The notes beneath the pieces are model-generated. The model saw only the letters and a list, made by a program, of their open reading frames with translations, was not told the DNA's origin and did not search any database. From JAICQM01 sp963781555 (GTDB lineage Bacteria > Chloroflexota > Limnocylindria > QHBO01), in contig CAWAGB010000006.1 of assembly GCA_963781555.1 (NCBI GenBank), positions 372,001 to 436,000 on the forward strand: a stretch of DNA of 64,000 nucleotides. Direction: 5' to 3'. Below are positions 1 to 9,318 of the stretch, one piece after another; within the stretch, counting starts at the first letter, position 1; each line of letters opens with the position of its first letter. A program made the translations under genes and the position numbers.

Positions 1-62
1 GACGCGGTGGGGGACGCGCCGGGCTACCTTGGCCTCCGCTGAGCGCACCCTGCCGAGCCGCC

Positions 63-68
63 TAGAAT
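63..68 (+). promoter_or_regulatory. Putative -10 element of uvrC (leaderless)
   Basis: TAGAAT lies only 7 bases before the GTG start of uvrC, so transcription would begin at or within a base or two of the start codon. A convincing -35 is not seen; CTGAGC at 39-44 is the nearest candidate, 18 bases upstream. There is no room for a Shine-Dalgarno sequence on such a transcript. Confidence 0.45.
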
Positions 69-75
69 CAGGCAC

Positions 76-2071
76 GTGACCCCCAGCGCTCCCGACACGA
101 ACCTGCGCGCCGTCCTGCGCCAGCTCCCGGCCTCGCCCGGCGTGTACCTCATGAAGGCGGCCGATGGGCGCGTGCTGTATGTCGGCAAGGCGGACCTGCT
201 GCGCAACCGGGTGCGCAGCTACTTCGGCAGCAAGGCCGGCCTCGACTCGCGAATCATCCGCATGGTCAGCGAGGTGGCAGATGTCGAGTACATCGTCACC
301 GACACGATCTCCGAGGCGTTCCTGCTCGAGAACAACCTCATCAAGGAGCATCGGCCGCGGTTCAACATCCGCCTCCGCGACGACAAGACGTACCCCTTCG
401 TCAAGATCACCCTGGGCGAGGACTTCCCGCGCATCGTGCGGACCCGGAAGCTGGCAAGGGACGGCAGCCGCTACTTCGGCCCATACGCCTCTGCGTCGAG
501 CGTGGACGAGACGCTCAAGCTGCTGCGCAAGATCTTCCCGTTCCGGACCTGCAACCTCGAGATCCCCGACGGCAAGCGCGTCCTCGAGCGGCCGTGCCTG
601 CTGTACTACATCAACCGTTGCCAGGGGCCCTGCATCCAGGCCATCGAGAAGGCCGAGTACCGCGCCACCATCGGGCGGATCGTGGACTTCCTGGAGGGGA
701 AGCAGGAGGGCATCGCGGCCGAGCTGCGAGCCGACATGCAGCAGCACTCGGACGGGCTGCGCTTCGAGCAGGCCGCTGCGGCCCGCGACAAGCTCCGCGC
801 GGTGGAGCGGACGATCGAGCAGCAGAAGGTGTCGGCGTACAGCCGCGCCGAGCAGGACGTCATCGGCCTCGCCCGCGCCGAGGCGGAGGCGTGCCTCCAG
901 GTGCTGGTGATCCGCAACGGCAAGATGATCGGGCGCGAGCACTTCATCGCCGAGGGCGCACCACCGGAGGTGACCGATGGCGAGGTCCTGTCGTCGTTCC
1001 TGCAGCAGTACTACGCGGCGGTCGAGCGCCCACCGCGCGACGTGCTGGTACCGCTCACGCCGGCGGATGCCGATGGGCTGGCCGCGTTCCTCTCCGACCG
1101 ACGTGGGTCGCGTGTGACGGTCAGCCTGCCGCAGCGTGGTGACAAGCGCCGCCTCGTGGCGCTGGCCACGCAGAATGCGGACGAGGCGCTCTCCAGGGAG
1201 CGGGCCGAGTGGCTGGCCGACCAGGGCCGCCGCGACGAGGCGCTCACGGATCTCGCCGCCGCCCTGGAGCTGGAGCGGCCTGCCCGAGCGGATCGAGTGC
1301 TACGACATGAGCAACATCCAGGGCACCAGCGCGGTCGGCAGCATGGTCGTCTTCGTCAACGGGCGGCCCGAGCCGCGCGAGTACCGCCGCTTCCGGATCC
1401 GATCCGGCGAGACGCCCGACGACTTCCGGATGATGGCCGAGGTGCTCCGCCGTCGGTTCCGCCGCGCCGCGGCGCTGCGCACCGAGACGGGAGCCCTCTC
1501 GCTCGCCGCGGTGGGTGCCGACGAGGCGCCGGAAGGCGACGGGGCAGACGATGATGCGCCGGACATCGCACCCGGCGACGGACCGGTGAGCGGGGAGACC
1601 CGGGCACCGCGCGAGGTCGGCTGGGCGCTGCCGGACCTGGTGATCGTCGACGGCGGCAAGGGGCAGCTCTCCGCAGCCGTGGGTGTGATGGAGGAGCTCG
1701 ACCTGCGGGACGTGCCGCTCGCCGGCCTCGCGAAGCGGTTCGAGGAGCTGTACCTGCCGCATCGGTCCGCACCGATCGTGCTGGACCGCCGCTCCCAGGC
1801 GCTCTACCTCGTGCAGCGGCTGCGCGACGAGGCGCATCGGTTCGCCATCACCTACCACCGCGACGTGCGCGGCAAGCGCGCGCTGCGCAGCGAGCTGGAC
1901 GACATCGCGGGCATCGGTCCGGCGCGCAAGAAGGCGCTCCTCAAGCGATTCGGCAGCGTGCGGAAGATCCGCGAGGCATCGGTCGAGGAAGTGGCGGCCA
2001 CGCCCGGCATCACGGCCGAGCTGGCGCAGCGCCTCAAGCAGCACCTGCAGCGCGAGGGAATGCTCGCCTAG
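76..2071 (+). CDS. uvrC: Excinuclease ABC subunit C (frameshifted in this sequence)
   Basis: UvrC makes the dual incisions either side of a DNA lesion in nucleotide excision repair with UvrAB. The N-terminus has the GIY-YIG nuclease (GVYLM ... VLYVGKA, residues about 18-40). A UVR helical segment follows near residues 205-240, then the RNase H-like incision domain (ECYDMSNIQG, VIVDGGKGQL) and a C-terminal double helix-hairpin-helix (IAGIGPARKKALL). The reading frame breaks at one extra C at 1279-1280, inside ELERLPERIEC; removing it gives about 664 residues, normal for the family. An acidic Ala/Asp/Gly-rich linker of about 60 residues separates the two parts of the second nuclease domain. Start is GTG, and the -10 so close upstream suggests a leaderless message. 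Confidence 0.95.
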
Positions 2072-2079
2072 GGCTCGCC

Positions 2080-2109
2080 TTGCGAGGGGTGCCACCCCGA
2101 ACCTATAAT
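2080..2109 (+). promoter_or_regulatory. Sigma-70-type promoter of secDF
   Basis: TTGCGA (2080-2085), an 18-base spacer and a perfect TATAAT (2104-2109). It sits in the spacer just after uvrC and drives a leader of about 100 bases before secD. This is the best consensus -10 in the window. Confidence 0.7.
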
Positions 2110-2140
2110 CGCGCGGCCGCCGCCCCGGAGCGGCGTCGTT

Positions 2141-2170
2141 GCTGTCTGGGACCGATTGGGTCCGAACAGC
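2141..2170 (+). other. Stem-loop in the secD leader
   Basis: Outer arms GCTGT (2141-2145) and ACAGC (2166-2170) enclose an inner GGACC/GGTCC stem (2149-2153 with 2159-2163). The inner left arm is part of the recurrent octamer GGACCGAT. The hairpin lies between the promoter and the secD start; no U-tract follows, so it is not an obvious terminator. Function is unknown. Confidence 0.4.
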
Positions 2171-2217
2171 GCAGGGCACGGACCCCGTGTCCCGAGAAAG
2201 GACCTGATACCAAGCTC

Positions 2218-3521
2218 ATGACCTGGCGCCGCATGGCCCCGTGGGTGATCCTCGTGATCCTGGTGGGCGCGATCATCGTCGACCTGCCGTTCGATCTCCT
2301 CGGCGACACGGCGCGCACGCGCCTCGGCCTGGACCTGCAGGGCGGGCAGCGCGTCACCCTCGAGGTGGTGCCGCAGACCGGCGAGACGGTCACCGACGAG
2401 CAGGTCGAGACCGCGCGCGACATCATCGAGCGGCGCGTCGGCGGCATCGGCGTCAGCGAGCCGCAGGTCCGCACCCAGACGAGCGGCGACGGCACCCGCC
2501 AGATCGTGGTCGAGGTGCCGGGTGCCACGGAGGAGGACCAGGTGCGATCCCTCGTCGGCTCCACCGGGCAGCTGCAGTTCATCGACCCGAAGGGCCAGAC
2601 CCTCCAGGACAACCAGGACATCAAGGCGCTGCTGACGAGCGGCGCCGTGGGCGTGGTCTTCGACGGCGGCGCAGATCGACCCGGCAGCGGTCGCGCCGAC
2701 GTCACAGAACGGCCAGCTGGCGGTGGTCTTCAATCTGCGCGATGAGGGCAGCCGCGCGTGGTGCGCATTCACCACCGCGAACGTGAATCGGCCGGGACCG
2801 ATTGCGCTTGACGGAAAGGTCATCACCACGCCGAACATCCAGGGGCCGATCTGCCAGGGCCAGACGGTGATCACCGTCGGAGCGACGAGCCAGGCAGCGG
2901 AGGCCGAGCGCACCAACCTCTACAACACGCTGCGCTTCGGCGCCCTGCCGGTCTCGCTCCAGGAGATTGGCTTCGACGAGGTCAACCCGACCCTCGGCGC
3001 CGGCTTCCTGGGCCAGGCACTCCTCGCCGGCGGCATCGGCCTGCTGCTGGTGATGATCTTCATGGTCTCGTACTACCGCCTGCCCGGCGTCCTGGCGGCG
3101 CTGGCGCTCATCTTCTACACGCTCGTGAACTACGCGGTCTTCCGCCTCATCGGCGGTCACCCTGACGCTCGCCGGGGTCGCTGCCTTCATCCTCTCGATC
3201 GGCATGGCGGTGGACGCCAACATCCTCATCTTCGAGCGCATGAAGGAGGAGATCCGGGCCGGCAAGACGCTCGGCCCGGCCATCGAGGCCGGCTTCAACC
3301 GCGCCTGGTCGAGCATCCTCGACTCGAACGTCTCGACCCTGCTGGTCGCCTCGTGGCTGTACTGGCAGGGCACCACCGTGGTCCGCGGCTTCGCGCTGGT
3401 GCTGATCATCGGTGTCCTGATCTCGATGTTCAGCGCGGTCACCGTGACCCGCACCATGCTCCGCTACGTCGTGCGCACCACCTGGGGCCGGCGCATCGAG
3501 CTCTACCACGTGGAGCGCTGA
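2218..3521 (+). CDS. secD: Protein translocase subunit SecD (frameshifted twice)
   Basis: SecD works with SecF to use the proton motive force for late steps of Sec export. Seen: one N-terminal membrane segment, the LGLDLQGG motif at the start of the periplasmic P1 region, ERRVGGIGVSEP, then five C-terminal membrane segments including MAVDANILIFERMKEE, typical of the RND-like core. Two single-base insertions break the frame, one near 2664-2672 (after VVFDG, restoring AQIDPAA) and one near 3154-3157 (restoring VTLTLAGVAAF). Correcting both gives about 433 residues. ATG 2218 is chosen because it directly precedes the first membrane helix, with an AAAGGA element about 17 bases upstream. secF follows after 3 bases. 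Confidence 0.93.
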
Positions 3522-3524
3522 CCG

Positions 3525-4589
3525 ATGCTCGATATCGTCGGCAAGCGCCGCTGGTACTTCATCTTCTCGGCGCTGCTCACCATTCCCGGCCTGCTCTTCA
3601 TTGCCCTCGGCGGCCTGAAGCCATCGGTCGACTTCACCGGCGGCACCGTCTTCCAGGTGCGCTGGGAGTCGGAGCCATCGGCGGCCGACGTCAAAGCCGC
3701 GCTGGTGGACCTCGGCCATCCGGAGGCGGTGGTGCGGGTCACCGACGACGGCTGGTTCGAGATTCGCACCGATCCGATCGACCTCGTGGCACCTCCCGAG
3801 CAGATCCCTGTGGCTTCGGGGAGCGCGGTGGCCAGCGCCTCGCCAAGCGCGACAGCAAGCGCCAGCGCATCGGCCTCGCCATCGCCCACGCCAGCGCCCA
3901 GTGCGTCCGCCGCGCCGGTGGACGTCACCGATACCGAGCTCGGCGACCTGGAGGCCGCATTGGAAGACAGATTCGGCCCCGCCGTCGGCGGCCGCCCGCG
4001 GAGCGCCACCACCATCGGTCCAATCGTCGGCGCCGACCTGATCCGCAGCTCGGCGATCCTGATCGGCATCGGTGAGCTGTTCATCCTCGCCTACCTCTGG
4101 TTGCGCTTCGGGTTCCGGTTCGGGACGGCTGCCATCGTCGCGCTCCTCCACGACGTCATCCTCGTTGTCGGGCTCTTCGCCTTCCTGGGCTACTTCTTCG
4201 GGCTCGAATTCGATGCACTCTTCGTTACCGCGCTGCTGACGGTCATCGGCTTCAGCGTTCACGACACCATCGTGGTCTTCGACCGGATCCGCGAGAACCG
4301 GGTGCGCCATGCCGGCGAGCCGTTCGGATCGATCGTGAACCACTCGATCCTGCAGACCATGGGGCGCTCGATCATCACCTCGCTCACGGTGCTGGTGACG
4401 CTCGCGGCTCTGCTGCTCCTCGGCCCGCCGACCATCCGCACCTTTACCCTGGCCCTGCTGGTGGGCGTGCTGAGCGGGACCTACTCGTCGATCTTCAACG
4501 CCAGCCAGATCCTGGTCGCATGGTACGAATGGGACGAGAAGCGCAAGGCCGGGGCGCGCGCCGCCGCGGTGAAGCCCCTCCACCGATAA
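3525..4589 (+). CDS. secF: Protein translocase subunit SecF
   Basis: Partner of SecD in the membrane-embedded SecDF export motor. Six membrane segments are visible. The SecF signature VDFTGGTVFQV follows the first, and GFSVHDTIVVFDRIREN lies in the C-terminal core. Length 354 is slightly above average because residues about 97-130 are a low-complexity Ala/Ser/Pro stretch (SASASPSPTPAPSASAAP) inside the extracytoplasmic domain, which looks disordered. The ATG is embedded in TGACCGATG, overlapping the region of the secD stop, so translation is probably coupled to secD. Confidence 0.95.
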   Translation: MLDIVGKRRWYFIFSALLTIPGLLFIALGGLKPSVDFTGGTVFQVRWESEPSAADVKAALVDLGHPEAVVRVTDDGWFEIRTDPIDLVAPPEQIPVASGSAVASASPSATASASASASPSPTPAPSASAAPVDVTDTELGDLEAALEDRFGPAVGGRPRSATTIGPIVGADLIRSSAILIGIGELFILAYLWLRFGFRFGTAAIVALLHDVILVVGLFAFLGYFFGLEFDALFVTALLTVIGFSVHDTIVVFDRIRENRVRHAGEPFGSIVNHSILQTMGRSIITSLTVLVTLAALLLLGPPTIRTFTLALLVGVLSGTYSSIFNASQILVAWYEWDEKRKAGARAAAVKPLHR

Positions 4590-4635
4590 CGCGACGGTAA
4601 GCCGCCGGTAACCCCGCGCGGGCTACCATGGCGGA

Positions 4636-6399
4636 GTGACCGCCCCGCGCCTCGACTGGCTCCTTCCCGAGCCATTCCTCGACCCTCCGACGTTCGAGGG
4701 ATTCGGCAGGCCGGTGGCGACTCTCCTCGCGCGCCGCGGCTTCCGCGACGATGCCGGCCTGCGGGCCTTCCTCGATGCCGGCGCGGGCGCCCTCCACGAC
4801 CTGTCGCGGATGACGGACGCGGAGCACGCGCTGGATCGAATCGAGGCAGCGATCGCCGACGGCCAGCGCATCGCCATCTGGGGCGATTACGACGCGGACG
4901 GTATGAGCGCCATCGCGGTGTGGGTGCTGGCCCTGCGCGCGCTTGGCGTGGAGCCGGACCGCTACGTCCCGTCGCGCATCGCGGACGGCTACGGCCTCTC
5001 CACCGGCGGCCTGGACGAGCTCAAGGCGCGCGGCGTGGACCTGGTGATCACCTGTGACTGCGGCGTTGTCAACGTTGCCGAGGTCGTCCACGCGAACCGG
5101 ATCGGTCTTGACGTCATCGTCACCGACCACCACTTGCCAGGGGCCGTCCTCCCGCCTGCGGTCGCCGTGGTGGATCCCCACCGCACGGACTGCGCCTACC
5201 CGGATCCCGATCTGACCGGGGCGGGGCTGGCCTTCAAGCTGGCGGCAGCCCTCCTGGCGCGCAGCGGTCGCAGCGTGCCGGACCTGGCTGCGGTGGCGGC
5301 CATCGGCACCATCTCCGATATGGCGCCTATGACCGGCGAGTCGCGCGCCATCGTGCGCCTCGGGCTCGCTGAGCTGGCAGTCACCGAGCGTGCCGGTCTG
5401 CAGGCCCTGCTGGCGCGCGGAGCCGAGCATCCCGAAGCGCCAACCGGCCGCGACCTGGGGTTCGGGATCGTCCCGCGCATCAACGCCGCGGGGCGCATCG
5501 CGGAGGCGGAGCTGGCGATCTCGCTCCTGGTGGAGGAGGATCCGGCGGCCGCGGAGCGCATCGCCGAGGCGCTCGAGGCCGTCCATCTGCAGCGCCGAGA
5601 GATGACGGTCGTCGCCGTGGCGGAGGCGCACGCACTGGTGGCCGCATCCATCGGGGACGGGCCGCTCGTGGTGCGCAGCGACGGCTGGGCACCGGGGCTG
5701 ATCGGCCTCGTGGCCTCACGACTCGTCGACGCCCTCGGCAGGCCGGTGGCCGTCGCCGCGCTCGTCGGCAGCGAGGTCCGCGGCTCGGTGCGGGCGCCGG
5801 TCGACTTTCACGTCGCGGCTGCCCTCGAGGCGACCGCCGAGCACCTGGTCAAGCGCGGTGGGCATGCCGGAGCGGGCGGGTTCTCCGCTGCGCCAGAGGC
5901 ATGGGAGCGATTCGTGGCCGCCTTCGAGGCCCTGCCGCGCCCGTGGCCCGCGACGGAGGCCGACCATCCGCCGATTCCCCCTGGCCGGGTGGTGGTGGAC
6001 CTCGTCCTTCCGGCGGCGCATCTCGGGTGGGACCTCGCCGACGAGCTGGAGCGGCTCGCCCCGTACGGCCCCGGCCACGTCGAACCGATGCTCGCGGTCA
6101 CCGGCCTGCGCCTCGCCGAAGCGCGGCGCGTGGGCGCCGGCGGCCAGCATCTCGCCCTGCGCATGCGGCGCGGGCTCGAGGTCGTCGACGCCATCGCGTT
6201 CGGGGTGGGGCCGGACGCGCCGCTCCCTGAGGTAGGGGAGGCGGTCGACCTCGTCGGCACGCTCGAACGCGATGCCTTCCAGGGCCTGCCGCGGCTCCGC
6301 ATCCGTGTCGTCGACTACGCCGACGGCGAGCGCAGTCCGTTGCGTGGCCGGCGACTGGCGGCGGTCGGTCCCGGGGTGCCGGCAGGAGCACCCGCCTGA
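4636..6399 (+). CDS. recJ: Single-stranded-DNA-specific exonuclease RecJ
   Basis: RecJ degrades single-stranded DNA 5' to 3' in recombination and mismatch repair. Seen: the DHH phosphoesterase core with GDYDADG (metal-binding motif I), TCDCGVVN, TDHHLPG, the DHHA1 region with GHAGAGGF, and a C-terminal OB-like domain. 587 residues matches the family. Start is GTG, whose first two bases close a 3-codon mini-ORF (ATG 4628, stop TGA 4637-4639). A -10-like TACCAT (4624-4629) ends 6 bases before the GTG, suggesting a leaderless start. pyrF overlaps its stop by one base. Confidence 0.95.
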   Translation: MTAPRLDWLLPEPFLDPPTFEGFGRPVATLLARRGFRDDAGLRAFLDAGAGALHDLSRMTDAEHALDRIEAAIADGQRIAIWGDYDADGMSAIAVWVLALRALGVEPDRYVPSRIADGYGLSTGGLDELKARGVDLVITCDCGVVNVAEVVHANRIGLDVIVTDHHLPGAVLPPAVAVVDPHRTDCAYPDPDLTGAGLAFKLAAALLARSGRSVPDLAAVAAIGTISDMAPMTGESRAIVRLGLAELAVTERAGLQALLARGAEHPEAPTGRDLGFGIVPRINAAGRIAEAELAISLLVEEDPAAAERIAEALEAVHLQRREMTVVAVAEAHALVAASIGDGPLVVRSDGWAPGLIGLVASRLVDALGRPVAVAALVGSEVRGSVRAPVDFHVAAALEATAEHLVKRGGHAGAGGFSAAPEAWERFVAAFEALPRPWPATEADHPPIPPGRVVVDLVLPAAHLGWDLADELERLAPYGPGHVEPMLAVTGLRLAEARRVGAGGQHLALRMRRGLEVVDAIAFGVGPDAPLPEVGEAVDLVGTLERDAFQGLPRLRIRVVDYADGERSPLRGRRLAAVGPGVPAGAPA

Positions 6400-7235
6400 T
6401 GGCCGCCCATGCCCTCGACCGGCTGCGCGCGCGCGTCACTCGCCTCGGTGCGCCGCTGTGCATCGGCATCGACCCGCAGCCCGACGCGCTGCCCGAGCCG
6501 CTCTCCCGCGACGTCCACGGCATCGAGGCCATGGCGCGCGGTCTTGTCGAGATCGCGGTTGACGAGGCAGCCGCCATCAAGATCAATATCGCCTTCTTCG
6601 AGGCCTTCGGCTCTGCGGGATGGGCCGCGCTCGAGCGGATCCGAGCGGAGGTGCCCGCCGACCTGCCGCTCATCGTCGACGCCAAGCGCGGCGACATGGG
6701 CAACACCGCGCAGCGCTACGCGGCGGCGATCTTCGGCCACCTGGCCGCCGACGGGACGACCCTGTCGCCGTACCTCGGGGCGGATGCCATCGAGCCGTTC
6801 ACGGCCTACGGTGACCGGATCGTCTACGTCCTCGCCCGCACCTCGAACCCCAGCGCAGGCACGTTCCAGGACCAGCCGCTCGGCGACCGGCCGCTCCACG
6901 AGGCGGTTGCCGCATGGGTCGCGGAGACGTGGCCGGATTCCCGCGTCGGGCTGGTGGTCGGTGCGACCGCGCCGGCCGAGCTCGAGCGGCTGCGCCGTCT
7001 CGTGCCCGAAACACCGTTCCTTGTCCCCGGCGTCGGAGCCCAGGGCGGCGATCTCGACGCCTCGGTGCGGTTCTGCAGCGCGTCCACCGCGCCGGGCATC
7101 GTCAATGTCTCGCGCGCCATCGCAGCTGCCTCGAATGGGGCGGATTGGCAGCCGGCGGCGCGTCGCGCCGCGCGAGACCTCGTCGCACGGATGCGCGAGG
7201 CGGCCGGTGCTACACTCGGAGCCTCAGCACCGTAA
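6399..7235 (+). CDS. pyrF: Orotidine-5'-phosphate decarboxylase, type 2
   Basis: Catalyses the last step of UMP synthesis, decarboxylating orotidine monophosphate. The catalytic signature DAKRGDMGNTA is intact. N-terminal CIGIDPQPDALP (substrate binding) and LVPGVGAQGGD near the C-terminus fit the longer type 2 subfamily (278 residues versus about 230 for type 1). The ATG shares its A with the recJ stop codon, indicating co-translation. No other pyr gene is in the window. Confidence 0.95.
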   Translation: MAAHALDRLRARVTRLGAPLCIGIDPQPDALPEPLSRDVHGIEAMARGLVEIAVDEAAAIKINIAFFEAFGSAGWAALERIRAEVPADLPLIVDAKRGDMGNTAQRYAAAIFGHLAADGTTLSPYLGADAIEPFTAYGDRIVYVLARTSNPSAGTFQDQPLGDRPLHEAVAAWVAETWPDSRVGLVVGATAPAELERLRRLVPETPFLVPGVGAQGGDLDASVRFCSASTAPGIVNVSRAIAAASNGADWQPAARRAARDLVARMREAAGATLGASAP

Positions 7236-7281
7236 CGATCGGCGCCCCCGCCTGGCGCAGCAGCGGAGAATCGCACGCGAC

Positions 7282-7500
7282 ATGGGACCCATCGGTTGGC
7301 CAGAGCTCATCATCCTGCTCGTGGTCGTGCTCATCGTCTTCGGACCCGGCAAGCTGCCGGACATCGGTAACGCCATCGGGCGCGGTGTCAAGGAGTTCCG
7401 GAAGGCGTCGAACGACCTCGAGGAGTCGATTCGCGGCGACACCAAGAAGCCGGACGCCACATCGGCCCCCACCCCGACCTCGACGACCGACCGCAAGTAG
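7282..7500 (+). CDS. tatA: Twin-arginine translocase subunit TatA
   Basis: Small (72-residue) pore-forming subunit of the Tat pathway for folded proteins. One N-terminal membrane helix (PELIILLVVVLIVFGPGKLP) leads into the hinge FGPGKLPDIG and the amphipathic helix AIGRGVKEFRKA, the TatA/B signature. The C-terminal tail is short and Thr/Pro rich. It precedes tatC, and no separate tatB is nearby, so this may serve as a bifunctional TatA. TACACT at 7211-7216, overlapping the end of pyrF, is a weak -10 candidate. Confidence 0.93.
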   Translation: MGPIGWPELIILLVVVLIVFGPGKLPDIGNAIGRGVKEFRKASNDLEESIRGDTKKPDATSAPTPTSTTDRK

Positions 7501-7553
7501 CACCCGGCCCGATGCGCGGCACGACGGGGTGAGCCGCGCGCAGTCCGCCTGAC

Positions 7554-8321
7554 ATGACGGAGCCGCCAGTCCCGCAATCGCCGGTCGTCCTCGACCCGGA
7601 GCCCGCCGGCGACGAGGGCGGGATGAGCATGACCCTCATCGAGCACCTCGGCGAGCTGCGCCGCCGCCTCATCTGGATCGTGGCCACGGTCCTCCTTGGC
7701 GCGGTCATCGGCTTCTGGCTGTCCACCGGCGTCCTGCAGCTGCTGGTCAACCTCCTGCCGCCGGAGTACCGGACCCTCTACTTCACCTCGCCCGCCGGCG
7801 CCTTCGCCGCGCAGCTCAAGATCGCCGGCTTCACCGGCCTGGCCATCGCCATGCCGGTGCTCCTCTTCCATGCCTACCGATTCGTCACGCCCGGGCTCAC
7901 GGCGAAGGAAAAGCGGTTCGTCTGGCCCGGCCTGCTGGCCGCGGTCTTTCTCTTCGTGGGCGGCATCCTGCTCGGCTACTTCGTGCTGCCGTTCATGCTG
8001 CGCTTCCTCATCGAGATCGCCCCTCCGGACCTGACCTCGCCGCTCTTCACGATCGACGAGTACATCGGCTTCGTGACCACCACGCTGCTCGCCTTCGGGC
8101 TGGTCCTGGAGTTCCCGATCGTGCTGATCGTCCTCGCCCGAGTCGGGATCCTGAGCCACGCCTTCCTGGCCCGCCGCCGCCGCTGGGCGCTGCTCGTGAT
8201 CGTGCTCACCGCGATCATCCTCACCCCCGGCAGCGACCCGATCTCGCCGACCATCATGGCCTTCGTCATGTACATTCTCTTCGAGGGCAGCCTGCTGCTG
8301 ATCCGCCGCTTCCGTGGCTGA
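7554..8321 (+). CDS. tatC: Twin-arginine translocase subunit TatC
   Basis: Receptor subunit that recognises twin-arginine signal peptides. The conserved N-terminal element MTLIEHLGELRRRL precedes six membrane segments, and the region around FVTPGLTAKEKRF fits the family. Length 255 is normal. About 23 residues of Pro-rich sequence precede the conserved start, so translation could instead begin at ATG 7623 or 7629. It forms an operon with tatA and overlaps the following deacetylase gene by 8 bases. Confidence 0.94.
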   Translation: MTEPPVPQSPVVLDPEPAGDEGGMSMTLIEHLGELRRRLIWIVATVLLGAVIGFWLSTGVLQLLVNLLPPEYRTLYFTSPAGAFAAQLKIAGFTGLAIAMPVLLFHAYRFVTPGLTAKEKRFVWPGLLAAVFLFVGGILLGYFVLPFMLRFLIEIAPPDLTSPLFTIDEYIGFVTTTLLAFGLVLEFPIVLIVLARVGILSHAFLARRRRWALLVIVLTAIILTPGSDPISPTIMAFVMYILFEGSLLLIRRFRG

Positions 8322-9280
8322 GCCGGGCGTCCTGCTCATCACGTCGGCACGGACCGATGCGCATGCCGCGCCCGGCCACCCGGAACGCCCCGAGCGCCGT
8401 GCCGCCATCGCCGATGGTGTACGCCGCGCGGCCGGCGAGTCGGGCGCAGCCCTCGTCGAACAGGAGGCTCGCGCGGCGAGCGACGAGGAGCTGACGCGCG
8501 TCCACCCCGCCGCGCTCGTCGAGGCGCTCGACGCGTGGGTGGCGCGCGGCGGTGGGTGGATCGACGCGGACACGTACCTCGCCCCCGGCTCCGGTGATGC
8601 GCTGCGCCTCGCCGCGGGTGCGACCATCGACGCCGCGCTGGCGGTTGCCGATGGTACGGCCGCAGTGGCCTTCGCGGTCGTCCGTCCGCCCGGCCATCAC
8701 GCGAGCGCCAAGCAGCCGTCGGGCTTCTGCCTTGTCAACAACGTGGCGCTCGCGGTGGCGGCTCTGCGCGCGGGCGGGCGGGCGTGGCGCATCGCCATCG
8801 TCGGACTGGGACGTCCACCACGGCGACGGGACGCAGGCGCTCTTCGAGGCGGACCCCGACCTGTGCTACGCCTCCACCCACCAGATGCCGCTCTTCCCGG
8901 GGACCGGCGCACCCGACGAGACGGGACTGGGTGCCGCGCGCGGCACGAAGCACAACGCCCCACTCCCTCCGGGAAGCGGCGATGTGGCATTCGTGGCCGC
9001 ATGGCGCGACCACCTGCTGCCGGCCATCGAGGCGTTCGCGCCGGAGGCAATCCTGGTTTCCGCCGGCTACGACGCGCACGCGGCCGACCCGCTCGCCGAG
9101 CTGGAGGTCACGGAAACCGGCTACGAAACGGTGGCCCGTGAGCTGGGGGCGCTGGCAGCGCGCCTCGGCCTGCCCGGCGTGGCGCTGACCCTGGAGGGCG
9201 GCTACGACCTCGACGCCATCCGCGACTCGGCCGCGGCGACGGTGCGTGGGCTGCTGGCCGGGCTGAGCGTGGAACGGTGA
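8314..9280 (+). CDS. Histone deacetylase / AcuC-family deacetylase (frameshifted)
   Basis: Zn-dependent deacetylase of the arginase/deacetylase superfamily, which in bacteria removes acyl groups from lysines or small amides. Seen: RPPGHHA (catalytic His pair), DWDVHHGDGTQ (metal ligands Asp/His), a further metal Asp in SAGYDAH, and the catalytic-site LEGGYD. One extra G at 8803-8804, just before DWDVHHGD, breaks the frame; correction gives about 321 residues. Start GTG overlaps the tatC stop. Whether it acts on acetyl-CoA synthetase as AcuC does cannot be told from sequence. Confidence 0.88.
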
Positions 9281-9284
9281 CCGC

Positions 9285-9290
9285 TATACT
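9285..9290 (+). promoter_or_regulatory. Putative -10 of the rapZ-yvcK-whiA operon
   Basis: TATACT preceded by GC, 34 bases before the rapZ start codon. A weak -35-like CTGAGC lies at 9263-9268 (16-base spacer). The leader contains the Shine-Dalgarno region GGAGAGGGG. Confidence 0.45.
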
Positions 9291-9318
9291 CGCCCGACAT
9301 CACGCCGGAGAGGGGAGC

